Assembly (NCBI GenBank): GCA_037143795.1
Contig: JBAWXZ010000001.1
Location: 310,001 to 374,000 of the forward strand
Direction: 5' to 3'
DNA from: Firm-13 sp037143795
GTDB taxonomy: Bacteria > Bacillota > Clostridia > Saccharofermentanales > Saccharofermentanaceae
DNA: 64,000 nucleotides
In this document: positions 1 to 8,420 of the stretch, piece after piece
Position numbering within the stretch: position 1 is the first letter of the stretch
Layout: each line of letters starts with the position of its first letter
Translations under genes and position numbers: made by a program
Notes under the pieces: model-generated
Databases searched by the model: none
What the model was told of the DNA's origin: nothing
Seen by the model: the letters and a program-made list of their open reading frames with translations, nothing else

Positions 1-266
1 ATGCAAACTGGGGAAGAATCCTGACCGCCGTCGGATATTCCGGTGCAGCCTTCGACCCCGAAAGAGTTGATATCGCGATCGGAGGCCTCCCTGTCTGTGC
101 AAATGGCATGGCACTGCCGTTTGATGAGAAATCAGCCAAAAAGATTCTTCATGCTGACGAAGTGCTGATTTCAATCACTCTGCACGAGGGAGATTACAGC
201 GACCGTATGTGGACATGTGATTTTTCCTATGACTATGTAAAAATTAACGGAAGCTACAGGAGCTGA
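1..266 (+). CDS. argJ: ArgJ ornithine acetyltransferase, C-terminal part (partial)
   Basis: The frame is open from base 3 to the TGA at 264-266 and gives 87 residues; the start lies outside the window. The fragment begins ANWGRILTAVGYSG and ends DYVKINGSYRS, which is the C-terminal signature of the ArgJ family (glutamate N-acetyltransferase / amino-acid acetyltransferase). Known for the family: ArgJ moves the acetyl group from N-acetylornithine to glutamate in arginine synthesis and is cleaved autocatalytically into two chains; this piece belongs to the beta chain. The catalytic threonine is not in view. The MFS gene starts 11 bases after the stop. Identification rests on motif recall from a short fragment. 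Confidence 0.85.
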   Translation, partial: ANWGRILTAVGYSGAAFDPERVDIAIGGLPVCANGMALPFDEKSAKKILHADEVLISITLHEGDYSDRMWTCDFSYDYVKINGSYRS

Positions 267-277
267 TAATAATTAAA

Positions 278-1507
278 ATGAATCCGTTCAGAAAAATAAT
301 AGATAGAAACTTCCATGCGCTTACAAACTCCAATTACCGGTACTTTTGGTTGGGACAATGCGTTTCCCTTATCGGGACATGGATGCAGTCAATCGGTCAG
401 ACATGGCTGGTATATTCATTAACCAATTCTCCGCTTCTTTTAGGGGTACTTGGGGCAATGCAGTATCTGCCGGTTACTATCCTGACGCTTTTTGCAGGGG
501 TTTGGATCGACAAATTTCCCAAAAAGAATATTCTGATTGCAACACAGGGTATATCCATGCTGCTTGCCCTGACACTCGCGGCCCTTGCCTTCACAAATTC
601 AGCCAGATATGAGTATGTGCTTATTCTTGCTGTGCTGTTGGGAATAACAAACGCCATCGACATGCCGGCAAGGCAATCATTTATGATTGAAATTGCCGGA
701 CGTGAGGATTTGATGAATGCCATAGCATTAAATTCCGTAACGTTCAATCTGGCCAAAATACTGGGACCGTCGATCGGCGCTGTGTTATTGGCGACAATGG
801 GAACCGCCTGGTGCTTCCTGATTAACGGATTAAGTTTTATTGCCGTAATTTTCGGGCTTTTCCGTATTAAAGTAAAGCCATTTGTCAGACCAAAGACTAC
901 AACTAAAATAATAAATGAAATCCTGGACGGCCTGCGGTATGTATACAAATCCAGGGTTCTATTCCAAACTGTACTTCTGATATTAGTTATCGGGCTTTTC
1001 GGTTTTAATTACAATATTCTGATACCTGTTTTCGTAAAAAATGTCCTTCACCAGGACGCCTCTGCCTTTGGCGTTCTAATGGCCGCATTAGGTATCGGCT
1101 CCGTATTCGGTGCCCTGAATGCATCACGAAAAGGCAAATCCAAATCCAGTTTGAAGATTATGATTGTTTGTTCCTTAATCATCGGGTTATTTTTGTTTCT
1201 TAATGGGTTCAGCACTTTATATGCTGTAACGATAATCATTCTTTTGATTACCGGTGCCGCGAGCATATTCTTCTCTACCACAGCCAATACAACACTTCAG
1301 CTAAATTCAACAAACGAATACAGGGGAAGGGTTATGAGTGTCTATTCGCTTGTATTTGCAGGAGCAACCCCCATCGGAAGTATATTTGCCGGGGCAGCAA
1401 TAAGCGGGATCGGCATCTCCCGGACATTCCTTCTGAGCGGTATCCTTATTATTTTACTTGTCGCAGGAATCGGCCTTGCATTTTACATGCGTCATTCGAG
1501 ATCCTGA
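278..1507 (+). CDS. MFS exporter, MFS_3/EntS-like, 12 membrane helices
   Basis: A 409-residue hydrophobic protein. Early residues GTWMQSIGQTWLVYSLTNSP and the loop GVWIDKFPKKNILI match the MFS_3 (enterobactin exporter-like) branch, and a second MFS loop, NEYRGRVMSVYSL, lies near residue 350. About twelve membrane segments can be read. Proteins of this group export siderophores, drugs or other small molecules by proton antiport, but the substrate cannot be deduced. It follows argJ by 11 bases on the same strand, so it may be cotranscribed. A GGAG lies about 15 bases before the ATG, a long spacing. Its 3 prime end overlaps the end of the convergent membrane-protein gene by 16 bases. Confidence 0.85.
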   Translation: MNPFRKIIDRNFHALTNSNYRYFWLGQCVSLIGTWMQSIGQTWLVYSLTNSPLLLGVLGAMQYLPVTILTLFAGVWIDKFPKKNILIATQGISMLLALTLAALAFTNSARYEYVLILAVLLGITNAIDMPARQSFMIEIAGREDLMNAIALNSVTFNLAKILGPSIGAVLLATMGTAWCFLINGLSFIAVIFGLFRIKVKPFVRPKTTTKIINEILDGLRYVYKSRVLFQTVLLILVIGLFGFNYNILIPVFVKNVLHQDASAFGVLMAALGIGSVFGALNASRKGKSKSSLKIMIVCSLIIGLFLFLNGFSTLYAVTIIILLITGAASIFFSTTANTTLQLNSTNEYRGRVMSVYSLVFAGATPIGSIFAGAAISGIGISRTFLLSGILIILLVAGIGLAFYMRHSRS

Positions 1508-1911
1508 ATATTCATTTTTTGAATCTCCTGATTCTTTTTGGATAAGTCCTTTTTACTATTTCGGACAATCATATAAATTGCTGAATATATCAGGGTTGGT
1601 ATGTTGAAAAGAACTAATATGGCAATTGCGCTGATAAAGACTCTCGCTCCGGCTATTGTAAATAAGAGAAACCCAAATCCAGCTATCAGAGAAAGAAATA
1701 TACTGCATCCCGGAAGTACGAGCCCAGGCCATTTACTTTGCATTTTTGACAGGAATATCTGAAGAAATACCAAACCGGCAATAATTGGCAATCCGATCAA
1801 AATAAACATAATAGCGGAGGCTGTCCACGACCTCTGTGCATTAAACGCTCCAGCGGTTACTCCTGCTGCTGCAAATATCGAATACGAAGATATTATTATA
1901 GAATCAATCAT
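1492..1911 (-). CDS. Small four-helix membrane protein of unknown function
   Basis: A 139-residue protein with about four hydrophobic segments (roughly residues 3-22, 32-55, 64-85 and 88-115) and a charged C-terminal tail rich in Lys, Asn and Gln. I do not recognise a family. Its ATG overlaps the stop of the DUF2089-like gene as ATGA, so the two are translationally coupled. The pairing suggests the membrane protein and the HTH protein form a small regulator-membrane module, perhaps sensing an envelope signal; that is inference. The 3 prime ends of this gene and the MFS gene overlap tail to tail, so no separate terminator fits between them. Confidence 0.7.
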   Translation of the reverse strand: MIDSIIISSYSIFAAAGVTAGAFNAQRSWTASAIMFILIGLPIIAGLVFLQIFLSKMQSKWPGLVLPGCSIFLSLIAGFGFLLFTIAGARVFISAIAILVLFNIPTLIYSAIYMIVRNSKKDLSKKNQEIQKMNIQDLE

Positions 1912-2207
1912 ATTGATTTTTCCCCCTTTGATTTTTTGTATTCAGAAATAAGAATCTTTGCTGTTTCAAAATCGAGCTTCTCGTCAATAGCAAAGCGCTT
2001 GATCAGCGATATATACGGCTCGTTTGAACTGCTTTCACTTATCTGGATCTTCTGGATAAGCCGGTCAAGCCGAAGACGGACTGTGGGATATGTGACGCCG
2101 TATTGATTGGCGACATCTTTGAGGGAGCCGGATGACAGAAGGAATTTTTTAACGAATGTGACATCTTCATCGTCAAGGCCGGTCATCCATTCCGGAATTA
2201 TTTGCAT
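1908..2207 (-). CDS. DUF2089-like helix-turn-helix protein
   Basis: A 99-residue protein whose N-terminal half (PEWMTGLDDEDVTFVKKFLL, then SGSLKDVANQYGVTYPTVR) matches the HTH-bearing part of DUF2089 proteins. The segment GSLKDVANQYGVTYPTVRLR reads as a classical helix-turn-helix near residues 27-46. Full DUF2089 members often carry an N-terminal zinc ribbon; this one has no cysteines there and is the short form. A promoter with TTGACA and TATCTT lies 41-69 bases upstream. It is the first gene of a two-gene unit with the coupled membrane protein. A DNA-binding role, possibly autoregulatory, is inferred. The ATG is preceded by GAAGG at good spacing. Confidence 0.75.
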   Translation of the reverse strand: MQIIPEWMTGLDDEDVTFVKKFLLSSGSLKDVANQYGVTYPTVRLRLDRLIQKIQISESSSNEPYISLIKRFAIDEKLDFETAKILISEYKKSKGEKSI

Positions 2208-2247
2208 ATCATCGCCTTCTCTTTTTCACTTGATTTGAATTATATTA

Positions 2248-2276
2248 AAGATATCATTTAACTTTATTAATGTCAA
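2248..2276 (-). promoter_or_regulatory. Promoter of the DUF2089-like/membrane protein pair
   Basis: On the minus strand TTGACA (2271-2276) is followed after 17 bases by TATCTT (2248-2253); TATAAT at 2239-2244 is an alternative -10. The stretch contains an ATTAA/TTAAT dyad across the -35 and an imperfect AAATGATATCTTT dyad across the -10, which could be sites for the encoded HTH protein. Confidence 0.6.
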
Positions 2277-2339
2277 TGTTAATATTTTGTTTTATTATCT
2301 TTGTATTCAACCGAACTGCTCCCATCAGGAATATTTCAC

Positions 2340-2382
2340 AAAAAAACTGATGCAGCATGATTGTTAATCACACGCATCAGTT
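2340..2382 (-). terminator. Intrinsic terminator after the ClpE-like gene
   Basis: On the minus strand AACTGATGC (2374-2382) pairs with GCATCAGTT (2345-2353), with an inner TGATT/AATCA helix, followed by a run of seven T. It lies about 30 bases past the stop codon of the ClpE-like gene. Confidence 0.85.
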
Positions 2383-2413
2383 CTTCGTAAATCAGCCGGC
2401 ATATATTGATCTG

Positions 2414-4933
2414 TTATTCTTTGTTTGATTCTTCCGGTTTGGTCTCATCTTCCCTCATTGTGCTGTCAAAAGTAAACTTTCCATCGACGTAGTCAATTGA
2501 TACCTTTAAAACATTGGCAAGCTTTCCTGACAGGAACATATCCGAAAGAGGATCTTCGAGACGACGCTGAATAGTCTTACGCAAAGGTCTCGCGCCGTAT
2601 TTGGCGTCGTACCCTTCGATGGCGAGTTGGTTCTTGGCCGCGTCGGACACTTCAATCCCTACATTTTTCTCGGATAACTGATCACGAAGCTCCTTGAGCA
2701 TAAGATCGACAATTTTGCGGATCTCCTCGCGGGAAAGCTCCTGGAACACAACAATTTCATCGATACGGTTCAGGAATTCCGGACGGAACATCTCTTTGAG
2801 GACTGACTGCACGCGGCTCTCAAGGGCAATATACCCTTCAGCTCCGAATCCGAATCCGTTCGACTTCAGTGTTGTTCCTGCATTGGAAGTCATGATAAGT
2901 ATTGTGTTTTCAAAGTTAACGAGGCGTCCATGGCTGTCCGTAAGGCGTCCGTCATCGAGTATCTGCAGGAGCAGGTTAAATACATCGGGGTGTGCCTTCT
3001 CAATTTCATCAAAAAGCACGACCGAGTAAGGCTTCCTTCTGACTCGCTCCGTAAGCTGTCCGCCGTCGTCATATCCGACGTAGCCAGGAGGCGAACCGAT
3101 CATTTTACTGACTGTGTGTGCTTCCATGAACTCGGACATGTCTATACGGATCAGGGCATCTTCCTTGGCAAACATTGCCTCGGCAAGAGCTTTAACCAGT
3201 TCCGTCTTTCCGACACCGGTCGGGCCGACAAAAATAAATGATGCAGGCTTATGCTTCTTGCCAAAACCGGAGCGGTTTCTTCGGATTGCCCTGGCAAGGG
3301 CATTTACGGCCTTATCCTGACCGATAACACGCTGATGCAGACGGTCTTCAAGCCTGATAAGCTTGTCCGATTCAGACTCCGTGATCCGCTGAACGGGAAT
3401 ACCAGTCCACATTTCGACAATTCTTGCGATGTCTTCCTTGGTAATTATTGTAGGTATCAGCTCGCTCTCAAGCGACTGTATTTCATCCTGCAGACGCAGT
3501 ACAGTGGCTTTTGTCTCGGCCTGATGCTCATACAGTCCCTCTTCTTCGATAATCTGCGGTGCCGATATTTCAATCTTTGACTCCAAATCGGCAAGCTGTG
3601 TCTCAAGGGACTTTTTTTCGTCGAGAAGCTGTCTGTATTTGACCAGGCGGACCTCTTCAAGGTTGGCCCTGGAACCCGCTTCATCGAGAAGGTCTATGGC
3701 TTTATCCGGAAGAAAACGGTCCATTATGTATCTGGAAGAAGAACGCACAGCATAATCAATTACTTCGTCAGAATACGAAACATGATGGTGCAGTTCATAG
3801 TAATCGCGGATTCCTTTCAGAATCTCGATGCTGTCTTCAATCGATGGTTCTTCAACGATAACTTTCTGAAACCTGCGTTCAAGGGCAGAATCCTTTTCTA
3901 TAAAGCGGCGGTATTCATCAAGCGTCGTCGAACCGATGACACGTATTTCACCTTTGGCAAGTGCAGGCTTCAGAATATTGGCAGCATTCATAGCGCCCTC
4001 GGCATCCCCGGCACCCATAATGTTGTGAAGCTCATCAATTACCAGAATAATATTTTCGCTCTTTCTGGCATCATCAACTACACCTTTCATGCGGCTTTCA
4101 AACTGGCCCCGGAACTGCGTGCCTGCTACCATGGCAGTCATATCCAGAAGGTATACGGACATGTCAAGAAGCTTGGCAGGGACTTCCCCGTTTGCGATTT
4201 TTACGGCCAGTCCTTCTGCTATTGCTGTCTTTCCGACACCTGGTGCACCGAGTATTACGGGATTATTTTTGGAGCGGCGGTTCAGAATCTGAATAACACG
4301 CTGTAATTCTTTTTCGCGGCCGATAATGCGGTCAATTTTTCCGAGTTTGGCTTTCAGGGTAAGATTTGTGCCGAATTGATCAAGAAACTTATGTTTTGTC
4401 TCTTTCTTGCCGTTATTATTTTTTTTGGGATCCGGGCGGGTTCCGGGCATACGACGTTCATCGTCAGGAGACGATTCAGATCCCGGTCTTCCCTGTCCGC
4501 CTTCCTGAAGGTACAGTTCCTCGAGATCATCGGAATTTTCTGTGTTTTCTTCGGACGAATCAGACGATCCGCCCATCTGAAGAAATCCTAAATTCGACAG
4601 CGGCTGCATGGACTCCGAATCATCATCCGAGGAATCGGAATCAAATCCATTATCCGAACCGTCTCCGAGCAGGTCGCCCGAGCCGAGGAGCAGTTTGAAT
4701 ACGTCTTCCGGCTGGCTGCCTTCGACGCCCGACATCAGATGATTCAGACGGTCGGATACCTTGTCGATGTTGGTATCGTTAATGCCGGCCTTCGAAAACA
4801 TCTCATCAATGCCGCCGATTCCTGTCTGATAGGCGCACTTAAGGCAAAGCCCTTCGTTGACACGCTTACCGTTATCAAATCTAGTGGTGAAAACTACAGC
4901 AACATTCTTTTTGCAAATTACGCATTTTGTCAT
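2414..4933 (-). CDS. Clp ATPase with N-terminal zinc finger (ClpE/ClpC-like)
   Basis: An 839-residue AAA+ unfoldase with two ATPase modules. Residues 4-35 hold a four-cysteine finger (CVICKKN ... CLKC) as in ClpE, not the double Clp_N repeat of ClpC. A Ser/Asp/Gly-rich linker follows to about residue 180. The first Walker A, GAPGVGKTA, is near residue 228, a coiled-coil M domain is near 425-500, and the second Walker A, GPTGVGKTE, is near 568, with sensor and C-terminal D2 domain after. Family members feed unfolded or misfolded proteins to ClpP. It lies 5 bases after uvrA and is probably cotranscribed with it. No CtsR or CIRCE-like operator was seen. ClpE is the best match; automatic annotation may call it ClpC. 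Confidence 0.9.
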   Translation of the reverse strand: MTKCVICKKNVAVVFTTRFDNGKRVNEGLCLKCAYQTGIGGIDEMFSKAGINDTNIDKVSDRLNHLMSGVEGSQPEDVFKLLLGSGDLLGDGSDNGFDSDSSDDDSESMQPLSNLGFLQMGGSSDSSEENTENSDDLEELYLQEGGQGRPGSESSPDDERRMPGTRPDPKKNNNGKKETKHKFLDQFGTNLTLKAKLGKIDRIIGREKELQRVIQILNRRSKNNPVILGAPGVGKTAIAEGLAVKIANGEVPAKLLDMSVYLLDMTAMVAGTQFRGQFESRMKGVVDDARKSENIILVIDELHNIMGAGDAEGAMNAANILKPALAKGEIRVIGSTTLDEYRRFIEKDSALERRFQKVIVEEPSIEDSIEILKGIRDYYELHHHVSYSDEVIDYAVRSSSRYIMDRFLPDKAIDLLDEAGSRANLEEVRLVKYRQLLDEKKSLETQLADLESKIEISAPQIIEEEGLYEHQAETKATVLRLQDEIQSLESELIPTIITKEDIARIVEMWTGIPVQRITESESDKLIRLEDRLHQRVIGQDKAVNALARAIRRNRSGFGKKHKPASFIFVGPTGVGKTELVKALAEAMFAKEDALIRIDMSEFMEAHTVSKMIGSPPGYVGYDDGGQLTERVRRKPYSVVLFDEIEKAHPDVFNLLLQILDDGRLTDSHGRLVNFENTILIMTSNAGTTLKSNGFGFGAEGYIALESRVQSVLKEMFRPEFLNRIDEIVVFQELSREEIRKIVDLMLKELRDQLSEKNVGIEVSDAAKNQLAIEGYDAKYGARPLRKTIQRRLEDPLSDMFLSGKLANVLKVSIDYVDGKFTFDSTMREDETKPEESNKE

Positions 4934-4938
4934 GAATT

Positions 4939-7938
4939 TTATCCTTTATTGCTATTAAAAGCATTCTTTCTTCGCGGTTTTACGGAAGTTGATATTTCCA
5001 GAGCTTCCTTCGAGACCTTGCGGGCCTGCTGCCTGCGATGATGTTCCTCTTCCATAGGATGAGCAGCGGCTCGTTCCAGAAGAGGTTTCAAATATTTTCC
5101 GGTATATGATTCAGGTACTTCGGTAATTTCTTCAGGAGTACCCTGGGCAATGATGTACCCGCCGCCATCTCCGCCTTCCGGTCCGAGATCAATTACATAA
5201 TCCGCCGTCTTTATGACATCCAAATTATGCTCTATAACAAGGACGGTATTACCATTTTCAGTCAGCCGCTGTAAAATGTCAACCAACTTATGCACATCGG
5301 CTATATGCAGTCCTGTTGTAGGTTCATCCAAAATGTAAAAAGTATGCCCTGTGCTTCGTTTTGAAAGCTCAGTTGCAAGCTTGACCCGCTGCGCCTCGCC
5401 TCCTGAAAGCTGTGTAGAGGGCTGGCCCAGACGAATATATCCCATGCCCACATCGTTGATTGTTTCCAGCTTTCTTCTGATACGCGGAATACTCTCAAAA
5501 AATGGCAGTGCTTCTTCAACGGTCATCTCGAGGACTTCGGCAATGTTCTTTCCTTTATATTTTACCTCAAGAGTCTCCCTGTTGTAACGATGGCCTTTAC
5601 AGACATCACATGTTACATAGACATCCGGAAGAAAGTGCATCTCGATTTTGTTGACTCCGTCGCCGCTGCAGGATTCACAGCGGCCGCCCTTCACGTTAAA
5701 ACTGAACCTGCCGTTCTTGTATCCCCTCGAACGGGCATCAATTGTATTCGCAAAAAGCTCGCGGATCAGGTCAAAGCATCCGGTATACGTCGCAGGATTG
5801 GACCGGGGCGTCCTTCCAATCGGCGACTGGTCAATGGCAATTACTTTATCGAGGTATTCAACACCCTCCATCGAACGGTAGGCTCCAATCTGCCTTCTCG
5901 CACCATTCAAATCGGTAGCAAGTTTTTTCAGGATAATTCCATTCACCAATGAACTTTTGCCGGAACCGGAAACACCGGTTATGCAGGTGAATAGTCCCAG
6001 AGGAATGGAAACATCTACATTTTTAAGATTGTTCTCATATGCACCGCGAACCGTAAGAAAGAATTTATCCGGTTTTCTTCTTACGGGCGGAATCGGTATA
6101 AAGAGTTTGCCGCTCAGATACTGGCCCGTAATCGAAGTCTCAATCTTCTCAAGCTCTTCTGCTGTTCCGAGACCTACGATAAATCCGCCGTGCTCACCGG
6201 CACCGGGACCCATGTCGACAATATAGTCTGCTTCCCTCATCGTCTCTTCATCATGTTCGACAACAAGTACCGTATTGCCAAGACTTTTCAGCCTCTGCAG
6301 CGTTGCCAGCAGGCGGCTGTTGTCGCGTTGATGGAGACCAATGGAAGGTTCATCCAGAATATACAGCACGCCCATCAGTCCGGAACCGATTTGTGTCGCA
6401 AGCCGAATGCGCTGTGCCTCTCCCCCTGACAGTGTTGCTGATGAGCGATTCAGCGTCATGTATTCCAAACCGACATCCACTAGAAACTCAAGCCGTGCGA
6501 TGATCTCTTTCAAAATCGGGTTGGAAATAGCTATCTGCTGTGTTTTGAACGAAATCGATTCAAGGTACGCCTTGCATTTCCGTATCGGCAGACAGGTAAG
6601 CTCAAAGATATTAAGCGCTCCAACTGTTACCGAGAGGCTTTCCTTATTCAGTCTGGCACCGCTGCAAACCGAGCAGGGATGCACAGTCATGTACTGCGCG
6701 TAATATTCCTTCATGTCTTCGGATCCGGTTTCACGATATCTTCTTTCGAGACTCGGAACGATTCCCTCCCAGGCAGAACGATAGGCGGATCCATGGGAAA
6801 ATTTACTGTTTGTTGTATCGACAGACAGCAGTTCACCGTCGTTGCCGTACATTATCATTTTCTGGATCTTCTCCGGAAGTTTCTCCCACGGTGTATCCAG
6901 AGAAAATTTGTACTTTTCAGCCATTGCCTCAATAAATGCCCTGCCCCAGCTGGTCTCATCATCGAAATTCCAGCCGCCTACCCTTACCGCCCCCTCGTTC
7001 AGGGAAAACCGGGGGTCCGAAACACATAATTGGGGATCCACGTAGGAGTGTGATCCCAGGCCGGAACAATTCTGACAGGCCCCATAAGGGTTATTGAACG
7101 AAAACATCCGGGGAGTCAGTTCCTCAAAACTGATTCCGCAGTCAGGACAGGAGTACTTCTGAGAAAACAGGAGCTCCGTTTCATGAAAAGTGGTATCCCC
7201 GTATTCGTTTTCACCTTCCGGAATCTGTACAAGCGCCGTAAGCAGTCCATCGGACAGCTTAAGCGTCGTTTCTGCCGAATCATTCAGGCGCGAACGGATA
7301 TCTTCCCTGACGACAAGCCGGTCGATTACCACCTCGATAGTATGCTTTCTATTCTTCTCCAGTGACAGATCCTCATCCAGATCGTACATTTCACCGTCAA
7401 CACGGACACGTGCAAACCCGGATTTTCTGAAATCATCAAAAACTTTGGTATATTCACCTTTGCGGCCGCGTACTACAGGTGACATGATCACAATCCTTGT
7501 GCCTTCAGGATAGCCCAGGAGGGTATCCAGGATCTGATCAATGGATTGGGATGAAATTTCCTTGCCGCAGTTGGAACAGTGCGGAACGCCCACTCTTGCA
7601 TACAGCAGACGCAGATAATCATAGATTTCCGTAACCGTGCCCACCGTCGAACGCGGATTCTTGCTTGTGGTCTTCTGGTCGATCGAAATTGCAGGGGATA
7701 AACCATCAATCTGATCAACATCGGGCTTCTCCATCTGTCCCAGAAACTGTCTGGCATAGGAAGAAAGGGATTCGACATATCTTCTTTGTCCTTCTGCATA
7801 AATCGTATCAAAAGCCAGGGAAGACTTCCCTGAACCTGACAGACCTGTCAGTACTACCAGCTTATCCCTTGGAATATCCAGGTCAATATTTTTTAAATTA
7901 TGCTCCCTCGCACCGCGGATGCGAATAAATTGTTCCAT
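4939..7938 (-). CDS. uvrA: UvrA, excinuclease ABC subunit A
   Basis: A 999-residue protein with two ABC-type ATPase halves. The first Walker A (GLSGSGKSS) is near residue 32 and the second (GVSGSGKSS) near 654; each half has an ABC signature (LSGGEAQRIRLA and LSGGEAQRVKLA). Zinc-binding CxxC pairs are visible (CSNCG, CPDCG, CQNCSG, and CESCSGDG with CDVCKGHRYNRETLEVKYKG split across the second insertion). UvrA finds bulky DNA lesions and loads UvrB. It is slightly long because of a basic C-terminal tail of about 50 residues. The SD GAGGTGA precedes the ATG. uvrB and uvrC are not in the window. I found no convincing LexA box upstream. Confidence 0.97.
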   Translation of the reverse strand: MEQFIRIRGAREHNLKNIDLDIPRDKLVVLTGLSGSGKSSLAFDTIYAEGQRRYVESLSSYARQFLGQMEKPDVDQIDGLSPAISIDQKTTSKNPRSTVGTVTEIYDYLRLLYARVGVPHCSNCGKEISSQSIDQILDTLLGYPEGTRIVIMSPVVRGRKGEYTKVFDDFRKSGFARVRVDGEMYDLDEDLSLEKNRKHTIEVVIDRLVVREDIRSRLNDSAETTLKLSDGLLTALVQIPEGENEYGDTTFHETELLFSQKYSCPDCGISFEELTPRMFSFNNPYGACQNCSGLGSHSYVDPQLCVSDPRFSLNEGAVRVGGWNFDDETSWGRAFIEAMAEKYKFSLDTPWEKLPEKIQKMIMYGNDGELLSVDTTNSKFSHGSAYRSAWEGIVPSLERRYRETGSEDMKEYYAQYMTVHPCSVCSGARLNKESLSVTVGALNIFELTCLPIRKCKAYLESISFKTQQIAISNPILKEIIARLEFLVDVGLEYMTLNRSSATLSGGEAQRIRLATQIGSGLMGVLYILDEPSIGLHQRDNSRLLATLQRLKSLGNTVLVVEHDEETMREADYIVDMGPGAGEHGGFIVGLGTAEELEKIETSITGQYLSGKLFIPIPPVRRKPDKFFLTVRGAYENNLKNVDVSIPLGLFTCITGVSGSGKSSLVNGIILKKLATDLNGARRQIGAYRSMEGVEYLDKVIAIDQSPIGRTPRSNPATYTGCFDLIRELFANTIDARSRGYKNGRFSFNVKGGRCESCSGDGVNKIEMHFLPDVYVTCDVCKGHRYNRETLEVKYKGKNIAEVLEMTVEEALPFFESIPRIRRKLETINDVGMGYIRLGQPSTQLSGGEAQRVKLATELSKRSTGHTFYILDEPTTGLHIADVHKLVDILQRLTENGNTVLVIEHNLDVIKTADYVIDLGPEGGDGGGYIIAQGTPEEITEVPESYTGKYLKPLLERAAAHPMEEEHHRRQQARKVSKEALEISTSVKPRRKNAFNSNKG

Positions 7939-8136
7939 TAAATCAAATCACCTCAGTTTACTAGATGTTCTCCTTTGTATATTGAAGAACAAATTTAAGT
8001 CTATCATATTCAAAATCTAATCGGTGCATCCTACTCTGTTTTGAAGAAAATTTAACAGTTTGTTCTCTTTGGGGCTTGCGGGGTGATCGGACCTATGATA
8101 TTATTCCATTTGCGCCATTAAGCAGGCTCAGTATAC

Positions 8137-8211
8137 GGCCCTATGGTCAAGCGGTTAAGACGCTGCCCTCTCAAGGCGGAATCAGGAGTTCAATTCTCCT
8201 TAGGGTCACCA
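8137..8211 (+). tRNA. tRNA-Glu (anticodon CTC)
   Basis: A 75-base cloverleaf read by eye. The acceptor GGCCCTA pairs with TAGGGTC, the anticodon arm CTGCC/GGCGG encloses the loop CTCTCAA with anticodon CTC, the T arm is GGAGTTCAATTCTCC, and A plus an encoded CCA end the gene. It reads the GAG codon. It stands alone between uvrA and citrate synthase and is followed at once by an intrinsic terminator. A possible -10 TATGAT is at 8094-8099, but no good -35 matches it. Confidence 0.93.
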
Positions 8212-8215
8212 CAAA

Positions 8216-8245
8216 AAGATCGTTTCTTATGAGACGGTCTTTTTT
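8216..8245 (+). terminator. Terminator of the tRNA-Glu gene
   Basis: AAGATCGTTTC (8216-8226) pairs with GAGACGGTCTT (8231-8241), with two G-T wobbles and a TTAT loop, followed by T residues. It begins five bases after the encoded CCA. Confidence 0.85.
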
Positions 8246-8351
8246 ATTGCTGAATTTGAATTGTGTATAAAGGGTTTCGCTGCAGCAAAAATTAGTGTGC
8301 CATCATCATTAGGTACAGTTGCGCATTTGTCCGGCTGCGTTACGTACTGAT

Positions 8352-8397
8352 AAAAAAGCCGCCTCACAACAGTTAACACCGTTAAAAGACGACTTTT
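8352..8397 (-). terminator. Terminator after citrate synthase
   Basis: On the minus strand AAGTCGTCTT pairs with GAGGCGGCTT (wobbles allowed), an inner TTAAC/GTTAA helix closes the loop, and six T follow. It is 24 bases past the citrate synthase stop. The 100 bases between this and the tRNA terminator show nothing else. Confidence 0.75.
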
Positions 8398-8420
8398 TAG
8401 TAAGCCACTCAAAATTATAA

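Noticed and set aside
3782..4306. 174-residue plus-strand frame inside the ClpE-like gene
   Set aside because: It is antisense to conserved AAA+ motifs, has no SD and no recognisable domain.
7939..8070. LexA/SOS box upstream of uvrA
   Set aside because: GAAC sequences occur but none has a matching GTTC at the required four-base spacing; no clear promoter could be assigned either.
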